Of a stretch of DNA of 9,308 nucleotides, positions 6,378 to 9,308 are shown piece by piece. The DNA comes from an uncultured Ruminococcus sp. Lineage in GTDB: Bacteria; Bacillota; Clostridia; Oscillospirales; CAG-272. A program made the position numbers and the translations under genes. The first letter of the stretch is position 1, and each line of letters begins with the position of its first letter. The notes under the pieces are model-generated. The model did not search any database. It saw nothing but the letters and a program-made list of their open reading frames with translations, and was not told the origin of the DNA. Location: contig CACZSA010000054.1 of assembly GCA_902783705.1 (NCBI GenBank), positions 1 through 9,308 of the forward strand, in the 5' to 3' direction.

Positions 6378-6451
6378 TTTTACAGAAATCATTCGCTGCA
6401 CAGGAGATTTCCTTATGTCCAACAAATGGATGATCGGAGTGAAGTTCCACC
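6364..6451. repeat. 14-bp inverted repeat pair (possible small palindromic element)
   Basis: GGTGGAACTTCACT (6364-6377) reappears as its exact reverse complement AGTGAAGTTCCACC (6438-6451), enclosing 60 bp. A related TTTCACTCCACC lies at 6333-6344, so three variants of the same unit sit within about 120 bp just before the serine hydrolase gene. The layout suggests a REP/MITE-like element, or a regulatory RNA hairpin with alternative pairings. Confidence 0.6.
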
Positions 6452-6480
6452 TTCGGCGGAGTTAACAGAAGGAGAACATC

Positions 6481-7902
6481 ATGCTCACAAAATCCGACCT
6501 CTTCCTCGCCCCTGCCGTCTCACGGCACGCGGTGAACGAATTCTTCTCCCACTTCGAACCGTGGAAGGACGAGATTCATGCTATCGAGATCCTCTGCGGC
6601 GGGGCTCCGGTCCTCCGGATCGCGCCGGCGCCGTATTCCTGCACGGACAAGCGGGAGATCTATTCCCTCTCGAAGTCCTTCTGCTCGACCGCCGTCGGGT
6701 TCCTCGTCGACGAGGGCAAACTCTCCCTTGACGCCCGCCTCGTCGATCTCTTCCCGGACGACGTACCGGAGCACCCGCAGGAGAATCTTCTCAAAATGAA
6801 GGTCCGGCACATCCTCTCGATGAACTCGGGCCACGGCGGCTGCGCGATGCCCGGCATGATCCGCGCGGAGAACGAGATCCGCTCCTTCATGGAACAGCCG
6901 ATCCCCTACGAGCCGGGGACGCACTTCGCCTACAACACAGGCGCGACGCTCATGCTCTCCCATATCGTCGAAAAGCTCTCCGGCATGAAGCTGCTCGATT
7001 TCCTCACGTGGAAGCTCTTCATGCCCCTCGGGATCTCCGACGTGCGCTGGAACCGGACGCCGGACGGCGCGAACGAGGGCGGCTGCGGCATCCACGTTTC
7101 GGTCGACGACATCGCAAAGCTCGGGCTCCTCTACCTCCGCGGCGGCGTCTGGAACGGGCAAAGGCTCCTCTCCGAGACCTGGGTGAAGCAGGCGACCACC
7201 CCGATCTCCGACAACTCCGCAAACGGTTCCCCCGACTGGTGCGCCGGATACGGCTTCCAGTTCTGGATCAACGCGCGCGAGGGCTTCCGCGGGGACGGCG
7301 CTTACGGTCAGCTCTGCGTGGTGCTCCCCGAGCGCGATATGGTCGTCGCGGTCCAGACCGAGCTCGGCGATATGCAGCGCGAGATGGACAGGATCATGGA
7401 ATTCGTCCCGCACCTCTTCGACGAGGACACGACCCCGGACTCCGCGCTCGTCCTGCCGGAATACGCCCCCGTCGGATCCGCGCGGAAGACCTCCGGCATG
7501 GAGGACCGCTTCATCCGCCTCGACGGGAACGCGTTCGGCTGGACGGGCTGCTATTTCCGCTATGATCCCTCAGCAGACGCGATGCGCTTCACCTTCTCGG
7601 ACGGCGTCGATCAGTACGCGATGACGGCGGGCCGCGGGCACTGGGAAGAGAGCACGGTCGTGACACGCAAGCTCAAGCCCAAGCTCGTCGATCTCATGTC
7701 TACCCCGGACGCCGAGCGGAACCGGATCGCCGCCTCGTACTGCGCAGAGGACGGACGCCTCGTCTTTTCCGTCCGCTGCCTCAACTGCCCGCACAAAATG
7801 GAGTGGACCTTCGCCCTCGACGGCGGCGCGTTCACGGCGGATCTTGAGAGCTGGGGCAAGCACGATCCCGGCGCCGGACACCTCACGGGGACCGCGCTCT
7901 GA
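6481..7902 (+). CDS. Serine hydrolase of the beta-lactamase/class C (PF00144-type) family
   Basis: A 473-residue protein with the fold of class C beta-lactamases, DD-peptidases and esterases such as EstB and NylB. The catalytic S-x-x-K is S62-L-S-K65 in IYSLSKSF. The second motif is Y151 in FAYNTGAT, and the third, KTG/HxG-type, is GDGAYGQ (271-277). GVWNGQRLLSETWV (222-235) is also typical of the family. There is no signal peptide, so it should act in the cytosol, which argues against a role in antibiotic resistance and for an esterase, amidase or peptidase. The last 150 residues (about 320-473) form an extra beta-rich domain. The start is supported by AAGGAG about 7 nt upstream. No separate promoter is obvious in the 177 bp before it, so transcription may come from the CofE-like gene. 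A bidirectional terminator follows. The substrate cannot be inferred. Confidence 0.9.
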   Translation: MLTKSDLFLAPAVSRHAVNEFFSHFEPWKDEIHAIEILCGGAPVLRIAPAPYSCTDKREIYSLSKSFCSTAVGFLVDEGKLSLDARLVDLFPDDVPEHPQENLLKMKVRHILSMNSGHGGCAMPGMIRAENEIRSFMEQPIPYEPGTHFAYNTGATLMLSHIVEKLSGMKLLDFLTWKLFMPLGISDVRWNRTPDGANEGGCGIHVSVDDIAKLGLLYLRGGVWNGQRLLSETWVKQATTPISDNSANGSPDWCAGYGFQFWINAREGFRGDGAYGQLCVVLPERDMVVAVQTELGDMQREMDRIMEFVPHLFDEDTTPDSALVLPEYAPVGSARKTSGMEDRFIRLDGNAFGWTGCYFRYDPSADAMRFTFSDGVDQYAMTAGRGHWEESTVVTRKLKPKLVDLMSTPDAERNRIAASYCAEDGRLVFSVRCLNCPHKMEWTFALDGGAFTADLESWGKHDPGAGHLTGTAL

Positions 7903-7920
7903 GGATCCGGAAAACGGCAT

Positions 7921-7965
7921 AAAAAACAGGAGAAAGTCTCAAATCAGGCTTTCTCCTTTGTTTTT
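7921..7965. terminator. Bidirectional intrinsic terminator between convergent genes
   Basis: AGGAGAAAGTCT (7928-7939) pairs with AGGCTTTCTCCT (7946-7957) over 12 bp (one T-G pair) around a CAAATC loop. Plus-strand transcripts end in TTTGTTTTT (7957-7965). Minus-strand transcripts end in a GTTTTTT run (7927-7921). It serves both the serine hydrolase gene and the permease operon. Confidence 0.93.
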
Positions 7966-8006
7966 CATGTATCGGGCAATCCGAATCGCAGAGATCGGGA
8001 TTTGTA

Positions 8007-9002
8007 TTACCGTTCCTCGCGGAAATAGGCGAGGCCGAGGGAGGCCGGGGGCTGGGATTCGCGCTTGCGGCGCAGGCTGACGCCGACGAGGACGAGGATC
8101 GTCACGATGTACGGGATCATCTGCCACAGGCTCGACGTCCGGTCGACGTTCGTGATCCCGATGAGCTTCGGGAGAAAGTTGTAGAGCCAGTAGAGCATGC
8201 CGAAGAGGTACGCGCCCCAGATGGCGTTGAGCGGATACCACGTCGTGAAGATGACGAGCGCGACCGCCAGCCAGCCGAGTGCCTCGACCTGTCCCGTCGT
8301 CGCCCAGATGCCGTTGTTGTAATCGAGGACGTAGTAGAGCCCGCCGATGCCGGAGATGCCCGCGCCGATCACCGTAGCGAGGTACTTGTACTTCGTGACG
8401 TTGATGCCGGCGGCGTCCGCGGTCGCGGGATTCTCGCCCACGGCGCGCAGGTTCAGCCCGGTCCGGGTCCTGTTGAGGAAGATGTGCAGAAGGACCGCCG
8501 TGAGGATCGCCGCGTACGCGAGGAATCCGTAGGAGAAGACCGCTTCGCCGAAGAGCCCCAGATGGTCGGACAGGAACGGGATCTTCGCGGCAAAGGCGGC
8601 ATTCGAGATCGGGGCGGCGGTGTAGACCTCGCCCTTGAGGAGGTAGCCGCCGAAGAAGTTCGCAACGCCCATGCCGAAGGTCGTCAGCGCAAGACCCGTG
8701 ACGTTCTGGTTCGCGCGCAGGGTGATCGTGAGGAAGCTGTAGATCAGTCCGCCGAGCGCCGACGCAAGGAACCCGCAGAGGAGCGCGATCACGACGCAGA
8801 GGAAGGGGACGGGATTCGCCGCGTTGTTCTCATAGAGATACGCCGACGCGAAGCCCGCGAAGGAGCCGAGGTACATGATGCCCGGGACGCCGAGGTTAAG
8901 GTTGCCGGATTTCTCCGTCAGGATCTCGCCCATCGAACCGAACATGATGATGGTGCCGAACTGGATCGCGCGCAGAAGCCACGCAAGAAGATTGGGGATC
9001 AT
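8007..9002 (-). CDS. nupQ: ABC transporter permease, nucleoside type (NupQ/YufQ-like)
   Basis: One of two membrane subunits of a BmpA-type ABC importer. Relatives such as Bacillus NupNOPQ and streptococcal RnsABCD take up nucleosides. The 331-residue protein is of the family's usual length and almost wholly hydrophobic. The N-terminal MGEILTEKSGNLNLGVPGIMYLG (residues 24-46, given in part: GEILTEKSGNLNLG) is the hallmark of the second permease. The cytoplasmic coupling loop is LRAVGENPATADAAGINVTKYK. It ends with a short basic/acidic tail (RRKRES to REER). The start codon overlaps the stop of the upstream permease gene by 4 nt (ATGA), with AAGGAGG 9-11 nt before it, so the two are translationally coupled. 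The ATPase and lipoprotein genes expected with it would lie to the right of the window. Substrate by homology only; other small ligands are possible. Confidence 0.88.
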   Translation of the reverse strand: MIPNLLAWLLRAIQFGTIIMFGSMGEILTEKSGNLNLGVPGIMYLGSFAGFASAYLYENNAANPVPFLCVVIALLCGFLASALGGLIYSFLTITLRANQNVTGLALTTFGMGVANFFGGYLLKGEVYTAAPISNAAFAAKIPFLSDHLGLFGEAVFSYGFLAYAAILTAVLLHIFLNRTRTGLNLRAVGENPATADAAGINVTKYKYLATVIGAGISGIGGLYYVLDYNNGIWATTGQVEALGWLAVALVIFTTWYPLNAIWGAYLFGMLYWLYNFLPKLIGITNVDRTSSLWQMIPYIVTILVLVGVSLRRKRESQPPASLGLAYFREER

Positions 9003-9308
9003 TTCGCAGCGCCTCCTTTCTCCTCTTTATGCCGGAAGATCATTTTGTAGTTGATGAAGAACTCGCTGCCGAGGATGCAGAAGAGAATGATGCCGGAGAT
9101 GATGTCGGCGATGTACTCGTTCAGCCCGTAGGTCGAGGCGATCTGTCCCGCGCCCTTCTCGAGGAAGACGAGCAGGAAGGAGATCAGGGCCATATAGAAC
9201 GTGTTGAACTTCGCGAGCCATGCCACGATGATCGCGGTGAAGCCGTCGCCGCCCGCCGTGTTGGTCGAGATGGTGTGCTTGTTGCCCGCGACGATGATGA
9301 AGCCGCAG
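8999..9308 (-). CDS. nupP: ABC transporter permease, nucleoside type (NupP/YufP-like), C-terminal fragment
   Basis: The last 102 residues of the partner permease; the 5' part lies beyond the right edge (first full codon at 9307). The fragment contains NTAGGDGFTAIIVAWLAKFN, which matches the conserved GFTAIAVALLG region of this family. Two hydrophobic helices follow (about YMALISFLLVFLEK and ADIISGIILFCILGSEFFI), then a basic tail (YKMIFRHKEEKGGAAK). A GTG at 9226 lies in this frame but is internal, since the homology continues upstream to the edge. The gene overlaps the following permease start by 4 nt, as expected for a paired heterodimer. Complete proteins of the type are about 350-370 residues. 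Confidence 0.85.
   Translation of the reverse strand, partial: CGFIIVAGNKHTISTNTAGGDGFTAIIVAWLAKFNTFYMALISFLLVFLEKGAGQIASTYGLNEYIADIISGIILFCILGSEFFINYKMIFRHKEEKGGAAK

Noticed and set aside
6340..6381. Terminator after the CofE-like gene
   Set aside because: The stem is strong, but the T-run begins 8 bases past its base, so efficient intrinsic termination is unlikely. It is kept as a repeat/hairpin.

Overview
The window is GC-rich, gene-dense DNA. It looks like an anaerobic Clostridia-type Firmicute, probably a gut or rumen lineage. The reasons are near-consensus sigma-A promoters with 17-bp spacers, AGGAGG-type ribosome sites, a secreted protein with S-layer-homology-like modules, a Clostridia-type CofE-like protein, and a ZTP riboswitch ahead of a one-carbon/purine operon. 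The genus cannot be read from this sequence.

Left part (1-2963, minus strand): an operon read right to left. A TTGACA-17-TATACT promoter (2963-2935) starts a leader of about 200 nt. The leader carries a ZTP (pfl-motif) riboswitch and an overlapping intrinsic terminator. Downstream come a PurF-type amidophosphoribosyltransferase (2729-1305), an unrecognised four-helix membrane protein (1268-414), and the start of fhs, formate-tetrahydrofolate ligase (380-1, cut by the window edge). ZTP reports 10-formyl-tetrahydrofolate shortage, fhs makes that cofactor, and PurF opens the purine pathway that uses it. The PurF has lost its glutaminase nucleophile and apparently the rest of the glutamine pocket, while its phosphoribosyltransferase and Fe-S cysteine positions are kept.

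Centre (3059-4928, plus strand): divergent from the operon is a secreted 540-residue protein with a signal peptide, three zinc-ribbon-like cysteine clusters, two beta-repeat modules and three degenerate SLH-like modules. It has a perfect sigma-A promoter and, closer to the gene, a GGAAC-17-CGTC element typical of ECF sigma factors. A strong terminator ends it.

Right part: a CofE-like (F420-0:glutamate ligase family) protein with its own promoter (5101-6303), a 177-bp gap holding an inverted-repeat element, and a cytoplasmic serine hydrolase of the beta-lactamase/class C fold (6481-7902). A bidirectional terminator (7921-7965) separates these from two overlapping minus-strand genes for the permeases of a nucleoside-type ABC importer (8007-9308, the first cut by the window edge).

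The most interesting unit is the ZTP-riboswitch operon that joins a glutaminase-dead PurF, an orphan membrane protein and Fhs.
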